64,000 bases of DNA from Pinus tabuliformis (taxonomy: Eukaryota; Streptophyta; Pinopsida; Pinales; Pinaceae): the NCBI GenBank assembly GCA_031772625.1, contig CM062815.1, positions 123,737,977-123,801,976 on the forward strand, in the 5' to 3' direction. The position numbers and the translations under genes were made by a program. Positions 42,444-53,741 of this stretch are shown in pieces. The notes below the pieces were generated by a model. That model searched no databases. It had not been told where the DNA came from and worked only from the letters and a program-made list of their open reading frames with translations. Within the stretch, counting starts at the first letter, position 1. Each line of letters starts with the position of its first letter.

Positions 42444-45400
42444 ATGGATTCCCCCATCGCCATGGATGTCAGACCTATCACGAGCCCCCATTTGGACCTT
42501 GACCACCTTCCCCTAGCGGACAGGGATTTTCAAATCAAAGACACAAGTGCCTATAAACTCCTGCTCAAAATTAATTGTTTGAGTAAGGACAAATATCTAA
42601 AACATTCTAATGACATTGGCCTTTGGGACTCTAATTTTCCCAAATACCAGTTTCCACAAGTACATATCTTTCCTGAGATAGTCCATATGTGTCATGCATG
42701 TTACATTCCCAACCAGAGAGCTATAATGTCCCCAGACCAAAAAGTCTTGTTCACTATTATAGCCGAGTCAATCAATGAGATGTTGCAAGTCCAACCAGGT
42801 CCAAACCTGACCCCACTCTCCATTAGGGATTATTAGACCAGTACACCAAATTGATTCCATCTAGACTGGCCCAAATATTCCAAACTTTCATTGTAGAAGA
42901 GCAACACATTCCTAAAGATGCCCCTCCATATGTTTTTTCCATTTTCTCTAAAAGGGGCAAGCAAATTGTAATTATGATATCATGTATATTGGGCTATACC
43001 ACAGATGAATTTGTTGATGAGCTCATCCTGGCCTTCATGTACACTTTCACCCCAGGAAAGCCTCCTGCTACTTCGTACAATTATGCCCAGTTAATAGCTG
43101 AAAGGATGCATAAACAATTTACTAGAATGCACAATGAAAGAGTATTCAAGTACTCATTTGTACTTTACCACATGTTTTTGTGTTATCATTCAGATAGATT
43201 TCTCTTCACCATCCAGAAGTTAGATACTAAAGGCCAACCCAGGTCTGTCATATTTTGGACACCATTATTCCACAGGTATTCATCACCATACACCTACACA
43301 TACTTCATTGACTCTTTTGTCCATCCAGTCATGACCATGCTAACAGGAAGTCCTCCACCCAAAATAAGCCAAGAGATCAAAAGAGTGCTCCAATTTTCCA
43401 AGCAAAGTAAGGTGGGAGATTGGTACCTTTACCAAAATCACACCGAAATAAGAATCTATGGTTGCCAGATTGCCCCATACAAACTGCCCAAATACCTCCC
43501 CATGAAGTTATTTGCTCTAGAATATTATAGGCAGATAATGAACTTTGATGAAGTCAACTTTGTCTCAGCCAAGAAAAGAACTCAGTTCAAGGTTAAAAAT
43601 TAGTTAGGCCCTTTCATTTGCAATTCTAGAGAAGCAAGGCAGGAAGCAGATCAAATTCTGCAACAAATGAAGTTCCAAAACAGTTTCATGTGGAGGTATG
43701 ACCCCCAAGGGTTCATAACTAAAATAAGACAAAAGGTCAAATTGGGACCTTACATTCATCACCCCATACCAGAAATAGAGAGATATGCCAATCAATCTGA
43801 GTGGTTGGAAAACACTCTCATAGACAGGGATAGTACAAAGGTAGATGTTGAAAATACCTTGTTTTATTTAGAGAGACAGCTTGATGAAAGCTCATTCCTG
43901 CAGGTACAAAAGCAAGAAGGAACCATGAGCACCCCTACTATTTTGTAGACTCCTCAAAATGAGGAAAAGAATCCCAAAAGGAACAAAGAAGGAGCCTCCA
44001 GTTCAGGTATGGACACATCTAATGTACAATATGAAGCCAGTCAGACCAAAAGGCCAAGACTCAATCCTGTTTTAGAACAGGAAGACACAGAAGGCTCAGT
44101 AGAAATAAATAATACTGAGTTAGACATGAGCAAGGGCACAACTCCATCTAGAGAAACACAGGAGCCATCTGCATCATACACTCAAATTTTAAAAAGGCAA
44201 CTCAGTGTGGAAGTCTCCTCATTTAACAAACCTGCTGATAGAGATAATAACATTAAGGACATGTTCAAAGAAATCAAAATGAGAAATGAGAAACTGAAGG
44301 CACAATCCTATGCACAATATCTCAAACTTACACCCACCAATCAAACTAGGTTGATGTTAGCTTTTGACATCAACGAAGGAAAGATGAAAATGTCCTTCAT
44401 AAAGAAACTGTACAACAACCAAGGACATCAGCAGATCTCAAGAAGATTGATTTTGAGGTATTGGCAAGGGATATTCATCCCATTGACCAAATTGAATTTC
44501 ACAAATAGGATGGAGAAATGATTTAATCCACCCTTACAGGAAAAGCCATAGTTTCCCATTAGTTGCAGAATTCATTGAATAACATCTCAGCCCAGTATTA
44601 GTTGGAAAAGGCCTCCTCACAGGCCTAAGACACCAGAATCAAGTCATTGGAAGACTTGGTAATTGAATTGGGACATGATCCCAAAGACAACAAAGCTACT
44701 AAACAACTGATCAAAAAGAAGAATGATGACATTGTAGCACTCAAGAAACAGTTGAAGATACCTCAACTGCAACACCCCCAAACACAAGAAGTATTGGAAA
44801 GCCAAACAAGACATGAAGAGTTGATGGACTTAGTCCTTAAACTAAATGATCAGTTGAGGGAGACAAAAAAGGAATTGGATAGCCTAATCCAATTAAAACA
44901 AACTGATCTTGGCACTACCTCGATGAATGTCATCCCAGCAGTTACAACAACTGTTCCTTCCACATTGGTAGCCTCATTGGCTCCCACAACTCCAATGGCC
45001 ACAACACAACCAGTTTCTACAGAATCTACATCAGCAACAGGTACATCAGGTGATGAAGCAACAAAGTTGGTTAAAGCTATGGAAGAAATGTCCATACAGA
45101 AAACAAAGATGAATAAGCTCAAAGAGAAAGTGACAAGCTTGGAAACTGATTACAAGCTTGCCAAAGTCATGCACAAAGAAGAAGTGCAAAAGGCTACCAA
45201 GTTGAGTGAAAGATTGAAAGCCTTGGAAAAGGACTTGACACTAAAATAACCCCTTGGGCAGGCTAAGGAACAACTATGGGCCAATATCATTGACTTTGTC
45301 AATGATATTTGGCCATCTATTCAGGTAATTTTTTAGCAAGTAGAGTTGATAAAGCTGGCTACAGAGGCCATCCAGAAAGTAAAGGAAGAATTAGGAAAAA

Positions 45401-45793
45401 TGCCAGAAGAAGCTACTAGAATTATCCATTTCCTTAATAGCAAGAATAAGTATGAGCTTCAAGAATTGGAAATAGAGGATAGAACAGAGACAATTTTGGA
45501 GGTCAGAAAGGTCCTCTCCAAGAGAAACTTAATGCAAAACTTGGAGGACAAGTGTCAGAATATGCAGGTAGCCATTGACAGATTTATGGCCAAGTTCCAA
45601 ATTTTGAGAGAGAAGGGATTACCCAATCCCTTAGTGATAAATGACAAGCTCATGACATAGGAGGATTACAACAAGAAAATCAGAGAGGTAGCAAAGGATC
45701 AGGTAAATACATCATCTATAAAAGCATTACCAACATGCAAAGTACTCTACCAGACATTTGAAAACTTGTTTTACCTCTAGCATGAGGTAAATC
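42444..45793 (+). pseudogene. Uncharacterised large protein, N-terminal and coiled-coil part, split by a retrotransposon
   Basis: The ATG at 42444 opens a nearly continuous frame. There is one frame change near 42830, then stops at 43601-43603 (TAG) and 43946-43948 (TAG), a frame change after 44519, and stops at 45247 (TAA), 45334 (TAG), 45658 (TAG) and 45778 (TAG). Most are one C-to-T or G-to-A step from CAG, CAA or TGG. The first 500 residues look globular, with aromatic-rich stretches such as YTYTYFIDSFVHPVMTML. The part from 44647 is heptad-like, rich in K, E, L and Q, with a Thr/Ser/Pro/Ala linker at about 44915-45050. I do not recognise the family. No RT, integrase, protease or zinc knuckle is present. 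The frame resumes at 61004 beyond the Copia insertion. It may be a host gene or the ORF of a non-autonomous element. Confidence 0.55.
45789..45793. repeat. Left target site duplication of the outer Copia element
   Basis: AAATC precedes the LTR edge TGTTGAAAAT at 45794. The matching right copy at 60999-61003 reads AAAAC, a 4/5 match, consistent with an old insertion. Confidence 0.65.
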
Positions 45794-47385
45794 TGTTGAA
45801 AATAATTCTGAGAGGGGGGGGGGGTGAATCAATATTATCAAATTCCTTTTCAATTTATACAAAGATTTGTAGATGAAACTTGCGTATACCTTCCAGACTT
45901 ATAATTTAATTTATTCTTCAGATGTTGATCATTATTCTATGTGTCAGAACCATATAACAATAAGGAGGAATAGAAAAGTAGAGCAGACAGTCACACAAAA
46001 GAACACAAGATATAAGGTGGAAACCCAATGTGGGTGAAAACTACCTGCTGCAATATGTCTCTATCTTCTTTCAATTAGAAACTTCTTTTTACAATGATTA
46101 TGTACTGGTGCAGTCTTGTACTAGCACGCAGGCTTCAACCTATAGAAGGCTACAACCTTCTCTCATTCTCCATACTCTCCTGGAAGGGAGCTACAACCCC
46201 CTTAGCTCTTGTACTAGCTGATGTACTAGTACGTAGGTGCTGACCTATAGAAGAATTCTCTTTTCTTCCAGGGACCACGTTTCATAAATTTTCAGATTGG
46301 ATCCAAGAATAGCAATCAAGCATCAAATAGATCTGCAATCAACCAACTTCCTTGTACAAATACTGAATCAATAACTTCTCAGAACACAGTACCAGTAACC
46401 AGACACCAATTCAGAACTCGGAACACTGCAGTAATAAACAAAAGCAGCTAAAACATATTTCAAGAAAAGTCCGCTACTTCACCAATAGAAATCTGCGTAT
46501 ATATGCAGTATTCACTTCCTTAACCTGCGGGTATCTACGCCTCCACTGTGTCGAACCTGCGGGTATCCGCACCTGTGCTATGTCAAACCCGCATATGTCT
46601 GTGCCTCTGCTATGTCGATCCTACGGAATACGCGCCTGCGCTGTGTCAAAACCCGCGTATATATGCACCTTCGCAGGGTCGAACCTGCAGGTATACGTGC
46701 CTCCACTGTGTCGGACCTGCGAGTATAGATCTATAAATGATAATTTATCCCTTTTCTTAATCAAACTTCACTTATACCCAGATTATCAGATCTAATCATT
46801 CGCTAAAGAGATCTCAACCTATCAATAGATATTAACCATCTTGTAATGCTTAGGTTCCTCCTTAATTCAAATCCAGCTATAACTCATTAACCGATCACCA
46901 GTATTTCAGATCTTGCTCTTCTCAAGATATTCAACACAACAGTCTACTCAAGCCAAATGATCTCCTTTCCTTTTTATAATCTAGGTCTTACTCAAACCAT
47001 GGCCCAAAACCATAGAGATCCAATACTAGGGACCCAATACCTAGGTTCAATGCTTTAGATATAAAACCACAGACCAAAACCATAGGTTCAAAAATGTCGG
47101 ACTAAATACCATGGACCAACCATAAGATTTCCCACGTGTGCATGTTTTTCTCTGCATGAAAGTGCGTGTACTATACTACGCACTTTTTGTTCAGTACACC
47201 TACGTATATGTACGCACCTTTTGTTCGGCGCACCTACGTATGTACACGGCTTTGTGAACAGGAACCTGCGGGTATCTCATTTTCTACTATTTTGAGAGCC
47301 TGAACTTGTGATCTACTATTTGAGTGAGCTTCCATCAAGGATAACACTTATGTCATCGAGCCAAACCTATGTCATAATGCCAACA
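45794..47385 (-). repeat. 3' LTR of the outer Copia element
   Basis: 1592 bp, TG...CA on both strands' ends (TGTTGAAAAT ... TGCCAACA on the plus strand). It carries an 11-G run at 45814-45824 and a 32-bp minisatellite at 46523-46728. The small open frames inside it are parts of the LTR, as shown by the same frames in the other LTR. Confidence 0.9.
46523..46728. repeat. 32-bp minisatellite in the 3' LTR of the outer element
   Basis: Six units of 32 bp beginning AC(C)(T/C)GCGGGTAT plus a 14-base partial unit. The exact 32-bp step is seen at 46523, 46683 and 46715. Consensus is ACCTGCGGGTATCCGCGCCT followed by CCGCTGTGTCGA. The unit is CpG-rich compared with its surroundings. Confidence 0.92.
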
Positions 47386-47398
47386 ATCTCCACCTTTG
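47386..47398 (-). other. Polypurine tract of the outer Copia element
   Basis: Read on the minus strand, AAAGGTGGAGAT directly precedes the LTR start TGTTGGCATT. It is in the right place for priming plus-strand synthesis. Confidence 0.7.
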
Positions 47399-48043
47399 GT
47401 CTTGATGGCAACCCAAAGTCACTCGAAGTCTTTTCTCCCCCTTCGATATCAAGGGCAAAGGGTTATGCTCTCCCTGAGTACATGCTGAAATTTCTGCTCT
47501 GCTGTGTTGTCCAAGCTCCCCCTGACATATAGGCAAGATCTGCAAGAAGATGTTCTACAAAAGAAATCATAACTGACCTTCCTATCACCAAAGACTCATA
47601 CATATGACTCCCAACCAAGTGGGGATACATGATATAATAAGCATATTACATTATCCATCCCAGGCACAGTGGGGCAACCAAGATAGGTCATTACATGACA
47701 TTGACAAAAGAAATATAGAGACAAAATATCAGTAGCATCTGTCAATCATTATTTAGATCAGTATCCATGTTCTCCTTCTGCACTTGCTCCTCCTAAAATT
47801 AAAACAACTGAAGAATTGAACCAAGATCTTCTACGATAATGCCAAGAATGCACTATTAGAAGAATATATGCTCCCCCTGAACCTGTGCCAGATGGTCTCT
47901 GACAGGCCCATATCAAACTCTTCTCATCCTTGCTTTTCTTCAAGTCAATATATACACGACTGTACCCACATAAACCAGCGTATGTACGCGTATACCCCAT
48001 ATGAAACTTGCATACAACCAACAATCTCTGAAACAAACAAGAT

Positions 48044-48344
48044 TCAACAGCAAGATGATGCATCAAATACCCCCAACTTTTGTCTGAGGTATTCAAAGGT
48101 CTCCCTGGGCAGTGGTTTGGTGGGAATATCAACAACTTGTTCCTTAGAGGGAACATACTCCAATTTGACCTTTTGTTCAAGCACTTGTTCTCAGAGAAAA
48201 TGATACTTGATTGGTATGTGCTTAGTCTTTAAATGCATGACAGGATTCTTTGAAATACTGATTGCACTTGTATTATCACAGAAAATGGAGATAGGTGGAG
48301 TACAAGTGATTTTCATATCATGCATTGTTTGCATCATCCAAAGG
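48044..48344 (-). pseudogene. C-terminal RNase H tail of the outer Copia polyprotein
   Basis: The frame reads LWMMQTMHDMKI, then IFCDNTSAISISKNPVMHLK and KHIPIKYHFL, followed by TGA (48191-48193). It continues in frame through VKLEYVPSKEQ and the tail to a final TGA at 48044-48046. CDN is a conserved Asp motif of Copia RNase H. It joins the sequence ending at 54905 (ASCCTQI) once the inner element and one ATTTG copy are removed. Confidence 0.85.
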
Positions 48345-48349
48345 ATTTG
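48345..48349. repeat. Left target site duplication of the inner Copia element
   Basis: ATTTG, repeated exactly at 54900-54904. Confidence 0.95.
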
Positions 48350-49513
48350 TGTTGAGATTGCAACAAGATGATGGAGCTTAGTGAAAAGAGTCGCCTTCAC
48401 TAAGTGGGCCCGCAGGCTATTTTTGGCGCAAGTCTATTTTTAGACATATGGATCATGTCTATGGATTGCAGGTTGCTGTTTATGGATGATTGATCAAGTT
48501 GGGAAAAAATAGATGGACTTCTATTTTTTATGAAAGTGTGAGTGATCAAAGTCTATTTTTAGACTGGCTGTCAAAAATAGAAAAGTCAAATATTATTATC
48601 TCACAATAATATTTGGACTACAAACTTAATCTTATTCTCTTGGAGCACTTCAGTTTGAGCTACAGAGGTGGCACATGCAGCTGTCAGAAGGAAATACGCT
48701 TTTCTTATGAGTCAGTTGAGTTTTTGCATGCATGAATTCAGTTAGAACTCAATCAGTTGAGTTTGGTGGAGTTGATTGTGGAGTTGATGGAGTTGTGTTC
48801 AGTTTAGCTTTGTTAAACTGGTTGTATTTAGTCTAACTGGCAAATAGACTAGAGATGAGTTGGGTGAATTAGTTATTAATTAATTCACAAGTTATTAACT
48901 CATAATACAACTAATGAATACATCAGTTAACTCAGTTGCATGTCAGTGCATGTTCAGTTCAACAGGGACAGGTGGTAGAGAATCAGATTGCTATGAGTTG
49001 TGACTATAGTTGTGCACCAGATCTTGCACAATCAAGGGATTGAGTATGCCAATGAGTTTGCTCACGTATTTTCCCACATTATAGCTTGTGCTCACGTCCA
49101 AAAAAGAGTGAGTGACTATTTTGCAGGTGAAAAACGAGTTTGGTGAGCCATTCTCATCAGTTCTTGAGCAAGTATTGAGCAGTGGAGGCAGGCAAGTAGT
49201 GGAAGAGATTTGGAGATCAGATTTGAGCTGTATTGTGTGTAACAGAGGTGGAGATACTTGTGAGAAGTATTATGCTGTGTAATGTTACATGACTCAATCA
49301 TTAATATACAGATAGTTGGGGTTTTTAGCGAGATGCTTTCCCCGGGATACATACTGTGTTAATGTGTGAATGCTCTTGATGTTTTATTGTTATTGATGCT
49401 GCTATATTGATGATCAACGTAGAGGAGCTTATGTATTGTGTATGTATTCCGCAATAGTACATGATCAGGATAATCTCTGTTGAATATGTGTTAAATTATT
49501 CAAAATTTCTACA
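48350..49513 (+). repeat. 5' LTR of the inner Copia element
   Basis: TGTTGAGATTG ... ATTTCTACA, 1164 bp, identical in length to the 3' LTR at 53736-54899. It contains several CAGTTGAGTT/CAGTTAACTC-type repeats around 48700-48930. Confidence 0.97.
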
Positions 49514-49525
49514 TGGTATCAGAGC
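49514..49525 (+). other. Primer binding site of the inner Copia element
   Basis: TGGTATCAGAGC begins immediately after the LTR and is complementary to the 3' end of initiator-Met tRNA, the standard plant Copia primer. Confidence 0.95.
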
Positions 49526-49772
49526 TGTTGATCATCAGATCTACTATTCAGGAAGTGTTTACATTCTATTTCTCTAGTCAGAGCCTGTAATCGGGCCAGG
49601 TAGCCTCTGGATTCATCCTTCCTTTGGAAGGTCAAATATCCGGTAAAAGCCCATACAGTCAATCTCTGTACGAGAAATATTTTGTTCTCACGAATTCTAG
49701 ATCGGAAGCAGTTGAGTTGGTTGCTGGTGGAATTCGAATTTGCAGCAATGTTTTCTTGGTGACAACGTAGCA

Positions 49773-52700
49773 ATGTCTTTCAACGGATTGCGATTGGAGT
49801 ATGCTCTTGAGGGCAGCTCAAACTATATTGCATGGAAGGACAGGATGGAGGTAGTATTGGATGATAATGGGCTGAAGGAGTTCATAGATACAGATATCCC
49901 AAAGCCTACTGATGCTGCTGAGGCGGAAGTTTGGCAAAAGAAGACCGCAAAATGTCGAAGGATTCTATTGGAGGGCGTGAAGGATCACATTGTTTCTAGC
50001 CTCCATGGAAAGGCTACTCCATATTTGATGTGGAAATCATTAATAGAATTATTCCAAAGCAAGAGTGATCAGAGGAAGCTGGAACTCAAAGATAAACTCA
50101 GAAACATCAAATGCGAGAAGGGTGACAGTATTCCCAAGTATCTCACGAAGTTCACTCAGTGTCGAGATGAGATGGGAAGTGTGGGGGTTACTGTCGATGA
50201 TGAGGACTTGGTGAGCTTGGCTCTCCTTGGTCTTTCGAAGAGTTGGCATTCCTATCAGGACTCTGTCAATGGTCGAGAGAAGTTGCCAGGATGGGAAAGA
50301 CTATGGTTAGATCTTGTGCAGGAGGAGATCAGGCGAAGTACCAGGGACGGATCTTCGTCAAAGGGAGCTGATGAAGAGAATTGTGCTTTGGCTGCCAATG
50401 CAAAGAAGGGGAAGAACAAGAAAGCTTCTCAGTCTGGTGCGAAAGGAAAGAAGCAGGATATGTCCAAGGTGAAGTGTTTTCACTGTCACCAGCACGGACA
50501 CTATGCCACAAATTGTCCGCAGAAGAAGAAGAACAAGCAAGCTGCTGGATCTGCAGGGGGAGAGGCCTTAGCTTCTCAGTTTGAGCTTGATTTTTCATTG
50601 ATCGCATGCTTGGTTTCAAGTGTGATGGGATTAGTGTGGTTCTTGGACAGTGGTGCGTCTTTTCACATGACGGGAGTTGGAGATTTGTTCTCTGATTTGG
50701 AGGACAAAGATCTTGGAGTGCACATCGAGATGGGCGATGATGGTAGATACAGTGCGACCGGTATCGGTACCATTTCCTTTGAGAGGGAGTCTGGTAAACC
50801 CTTTGTATTGAAGGAAGTCATGCATGTTCCAGGATTGAAGAAGAATCTCATCTCAGTGGCGATGTTAGAAGACAAGGGGTATGATGTTGTTTTCAGCGAG
50901 GGAAAGGCCTTCCTGCGCAGCAAGACAACTGGTGAGACCCGAAAGATAGGGGTTCGAGTGAGGAACCTTTATCAGTTGCATGTAGATGGATGCGCAGCAA
51001 TGGCAGGCAAGGTAGAAGGATTGGTGAGCCGGGATGATGGCGAGTTGTGGCACAGGAGATTGGGTCACCTTCACCATGGAGCCTTGAAGATACTGCAGCA
51101 GATCACTACAGGGCTTCCTAAAGGCACACTTGTGCAGTCAGATCAGTGCAAGGGGTGTACTTTGGGGAAGTTTGTGAAAGCCACCTTTCACGAGAAGGAT
51201 AGTCACGCCACGACGATCCTTGAGAGAATTCACACAGATGTGTGTGGACCTTTCTCAGTTGCTTCGACAGCAAAACACAGGTATTATGTGATTTTTGTTG
51301 ATGATTTCTCTCGTAAGTGCTGGATCTTCTTCATGCAAAAGAAGAGCGAGACATATTCAAAGTTCTGTGAATTCAAAGCACTGGTCGAGAAGGAGTCGGG
51401 GAAGAAGGTGAAGGCTCTTAGGAGCGATAATGGTGGTGAATACATCTCGGACGAGTTCAAGGATTTCTGCAAGACAGAAGGGATTCGTAGAGAGCTCATA
51501 GCTCCCCATAACCCACAGCAGAACGAGGTAGCTGAGCGGAAGAACAGAATGATTGTGGGTGCTGCACGGGCAATGTTGCATGATCAGGGCCTACCCCTTC
51601 ACTTGTGGGCGGAAGCATGCAATACAATAGTTTATGTGCAGAACCGTTCTCCTCATAGGATACTTGGCATGAGTACACCTGAGGAGACTTATTCTGGTAA
51701 GAAGCCTGATCTTTCTCATTTGAGGATTTTTGGTGCTAACGTTTACATGCATGTGACGAAGGATGCCAGGAAGAAGTTGGATCCGACCGCAGAGGTTGGG
51801 ATATTTGTGGGGTACACTGATACGCCCCACAACTATCGTGTGTATTTGCCAGACAGTGGTAAAACTGTTGTGCGACGGGATATAAAATTTCAGGAGGAGA
51901 AAGCCATGAAGTGTTCGCTTGAGAGGGAGCTACACTTGCATCCAGATGAGGAGCTATTAGTTCCTAAGGATGAGCTTCAGGACGTGGATCAACCACAGGA
52001 CGAGGTTCATGGAGTGGAAGAGACCACTCATGCAGCGCCAACCATCAGAGGGCGAAAGCGCTTGACAGAAACTGAGCGACTGGCTCAAGATGCAGAGAAA
52101 GTTGTAGGACCACCTACAGCCCAACGCAGGCAGAGACAGTCACCTGATCGGTACACTGGATACATGGCTCTTATGAGAAAGTGTGTTGTGACTGAGCCAT
52201 CCTCTTTCGAGGAAGCTGTGGAGGATCCCGCATGGGTAGACGCCATGGTGGAAGAGTATGATTCTATTGTCAGAAAAAGTGCATGGGAGATTGTTCCTAG
52301 ACCGGAAGGGAAATCAGTGGTGGGTTCGAGATGGATCTACAAAGTTAAGCAGGCAGCTGACGGGAGTGTGGAGAAGTACAAGGCAAGATTTGTTGCCCGA
52401 GGCTTTTCACAGATTGAGGGGATCGATTATGAGGAGACCTTTGCACCTGTCGCAAGGTATTCTTCCATACGGACGATTCTTGCTCTCTCAGCGCAGATGG
52501 GATGGCACATTCATCAGATGGATGTGAAGACTGCGTTCCTCAACGGAGTCATTGAGGAGGAGGTGTACATTGAGCAACTCGAAGGCTTTGAAGTCTTCAG
52601 CAGCGAGTCGCATGTGTGCAGGCTCATGAGAGCGCTATATGGGTTGAAGCAAGCACCACGTGCTTGGTACACACAGATAGATAGCTATTTCATAGGACTT

Positions 52701-53234
52701 GGATTCTCCAAGAGCGAGGCGGATCCAAAACTATACCAGATTGTGGTGGAGGGTAAGTTGCTTATCATTGTACTATATGTTGATGATTTGATTCTAACGA
52801 GTGATGAGCTGTTGATACTGTCATGCAAGAAGGATCTTGCTACAGAGTTTGAGATGAAGGATTTGGGCCTCCTTCATTATTTCCTGAGATTGGAAATATG
52901 GCAGCGCAGTGGTGGACTGTTTGTTTCTCAGGGCAAGTATGCTCGGGAGATACTGGAGAAGTTCAACATGCATGGCTGCAAGCCTGTTGATACTCCTCTT
53001 CCTGGAGGTTGGAGGAAGGAGGATGCCACTTCGGGAGAAGAAGTGGATGCCATTGTTTATCGACAGTTGGTGGGGTCGCTGATGTATTTGGTCAATACAC
53101 GACCTGATATATGCTATGCAGTTAACCAACTTTCACAAGCTATGGTTAAGCCTACCAAGCTCTTCTGGAAGGTGGGCAAGCATGTATTGCGCTACTTGAG
53201 AGGCACATCGGGATATGGTTTGTGGTACAGATAG
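49773..53234 (+). CDS. Copia gag-pol polyprotein, inner element (truncated by TAG before RNase H)
   Basis: The start is the ATG at 49773 (MSFNGLRLEYAL); an upstream in-frame TTG at 49740 is not used. There are 1153 codons to the TAG at 53232. Domains: UBN2-type gag (residues 1 to about 200), basic linker, zinc knuckle CFHCHQHGHYATNC (50475-50516), protease LDSGAS with Asp at 50646, integrase HHCC zinc site (HRRLGH from 51051) and DDE residues Asp 51237, Asp 51426 and Glu 51534 with 35-residue spacing, then reverse transcriptase with YVDD at 52776-52787. In the integrase the usual QQNG is QQNE. All catalytic residues up to reverse transcriptase are present, so only RNase H is cut off. Confidence 0.95.
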   Translation: MSFNGLRLEYALEGSSNYIAWKDRMEVVLDDNGLKEFIDTDIPKPTDAAEAEVWQKKTAKCRRILLEGVKDHIVSSLHGKATPYLMWKSLIELFQSKSDQRKLELKDKLRNIKCEKGDSIPKYLTKFTQCRDEMGSVGVTVDDEDLVSLALLGLSKSWHSYQDSVNGREKLPGWERLWLDLVQEEIRRSTRDGSSSKGADEENCALAANAKKGKNKKASQSGAKGKKQDMSKVKCFHCHQHGHYATNCPQKKKNKQAAGSAGGEALASQFELDFSLIACLVSSVMGLVWFLDSGASFHMTGVGDLFSDLEDKDLGVHIEMGDDGRYSATGIGTISFERESGKPFVLKEVMHVPGLKKNLISVAMLEDKGYDVVFSEGKAFLRSKTTGETRKIGVRVRNLYQLHVDGCAAMAGKVEGLVSRDDGELWHRRLGHLHHGALKILQQITTGLPKGTLVQSDQCKGCTLGKFVKATFHEKDSHATTILERIHTDVCGPFSVASTAKHRYYVIFVDDFSRKCWIFFMQKKSETYSKFCEFKALVEKESGKKVKALRSDNGGEYISDEFKDFCKTEGIRRELIAPHNPQQNEVAERKNRMIVGAARAMLHDQGLPLHLWAEACNTIVYVQNRSPHRILGMSTPEETYSGKKPDLSHLRIFGANVYMHVTKDARKKLDPTAEVGIFVGYTDTPHNYRVYLPDSGKTVVRRDIKFQEEKAMKCSLERELHLHPDEELLVPKDELQDVDQPQDEVHGVEETTHAAPTIRGRKRLTETERLAQDAEKVVGPPTAQRRQRQSPDRYTGYMALMRKCVVTEPSSFEEAVEDPAWVDAMVEEYDSIVRKSAWEIVPRPEGKSVVGSRWIYKVKQAADGSVEKYKARFVARGFSQIEGIDYEETFAPVARYSSIRTILALSAQMGWHIHQMDVKTAFLNGVIEEEVYIEQLEGFEVFSSESHVCRLMRALYGLKQAPRAWYTQIDSYFIGLGFSKSEADPKLYQIVVEGKLLIIVLYVDDLILTSDELLILSCKKDLATEFEMKDLGLLHYFLRLEIWQRSGGLFVSQGKYAREILEKFNMHGCKPVDTPLPGGWRKEDATSGEEVDAIVYRQLVGSLMYLVNTRPDICYAVNQLSQAMVKPTKLFWKVGKHVLRYLRGTSGYGLWYR

Positions 53235-53741
53235 GAGGATGAGGTGAAGCTATGTGCATTCACGGATGCAGATTAGGCAGGGAGCCCAACAGACAGAAAG
53301 ATCACATCAGGAGGGGTCTTCAGTATTGGATCGATAACAGTTTCTTGGTACAACAGGAAACAGAGATCCGTGGCACTCAGTTCAGCGGAGGCCGAGTATA
53401 TGGTAGCAAGTTTGGCTGCATGCGAGGCTATATGGATGAGGAAGATCCTAGTTGGTTTGTTCGGTTCTCATTTGGATCCTACTGTGATTTACTGTGATAA
53501 CCAGAGTTGCATTAAACTCTCGGCTAATCCTGTATTTCATGATAGATCTAAACATATTGACATCAGGTACCATCATATCAGAGATTGTGTGCAGCGGAGG
53601 ATCATGTTACTTTCGTACATTCCAACGGAGGATTAGGATGCTGATATTCTGACGAAGGCTCTCACCAAGAGCAAATTCGAGTACCACTGAGGCAGGATAA
53701 GGGTTGCTGATAACCCATATCTTGTTGAGAGGGAGTGTTGA
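53235..53741 (+). pseudogene. RNase H tail of the inner Copia polyprotein, read through four stops
   Basis: The frame of the polyprotein continues with Copia RNase H motifs: LCAFTDAD, SVALSSAEAEYMVA, VIYCDNQSCIKLS and DIRYHHIRD. It is interrupted by TAG at 53274 (expected Trp in TDADW), TAG at 53634 (expected Gln before DADILTKAL) and TGA at 53688, besides the TAG at 53232. Each is one C-to-T or G-to-A change from a likely CAG, TGG or CGA. The natural stop would be the TGA at 53739-53741, a few bases inside the 3' LTR. Confidence 0.88.
53727..53735 (+). other. Polypurine tract of the inner Copia element
   Basis: GAGAGGGAG directly precedes the 3' LTR start TGTTGAG at 53736 and overlaps the last codons of the original reading frame. 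Confidence 0.85.

Noticed and set aside
46030..46795. Small plus-strand frames with repeated Cys and Tyr
   Set aside because: They are translations of the LTR and its 32-bp minisatellite; the same frames occur at 59642-60407 in the other LTR.
49740..49772. Upstream start of the inner Copia polyprotein
   Set aside because: The frame extends to a TTG, but the first ATG (49773) gives the normal Copia gag start MSFNGLRLEYAL.
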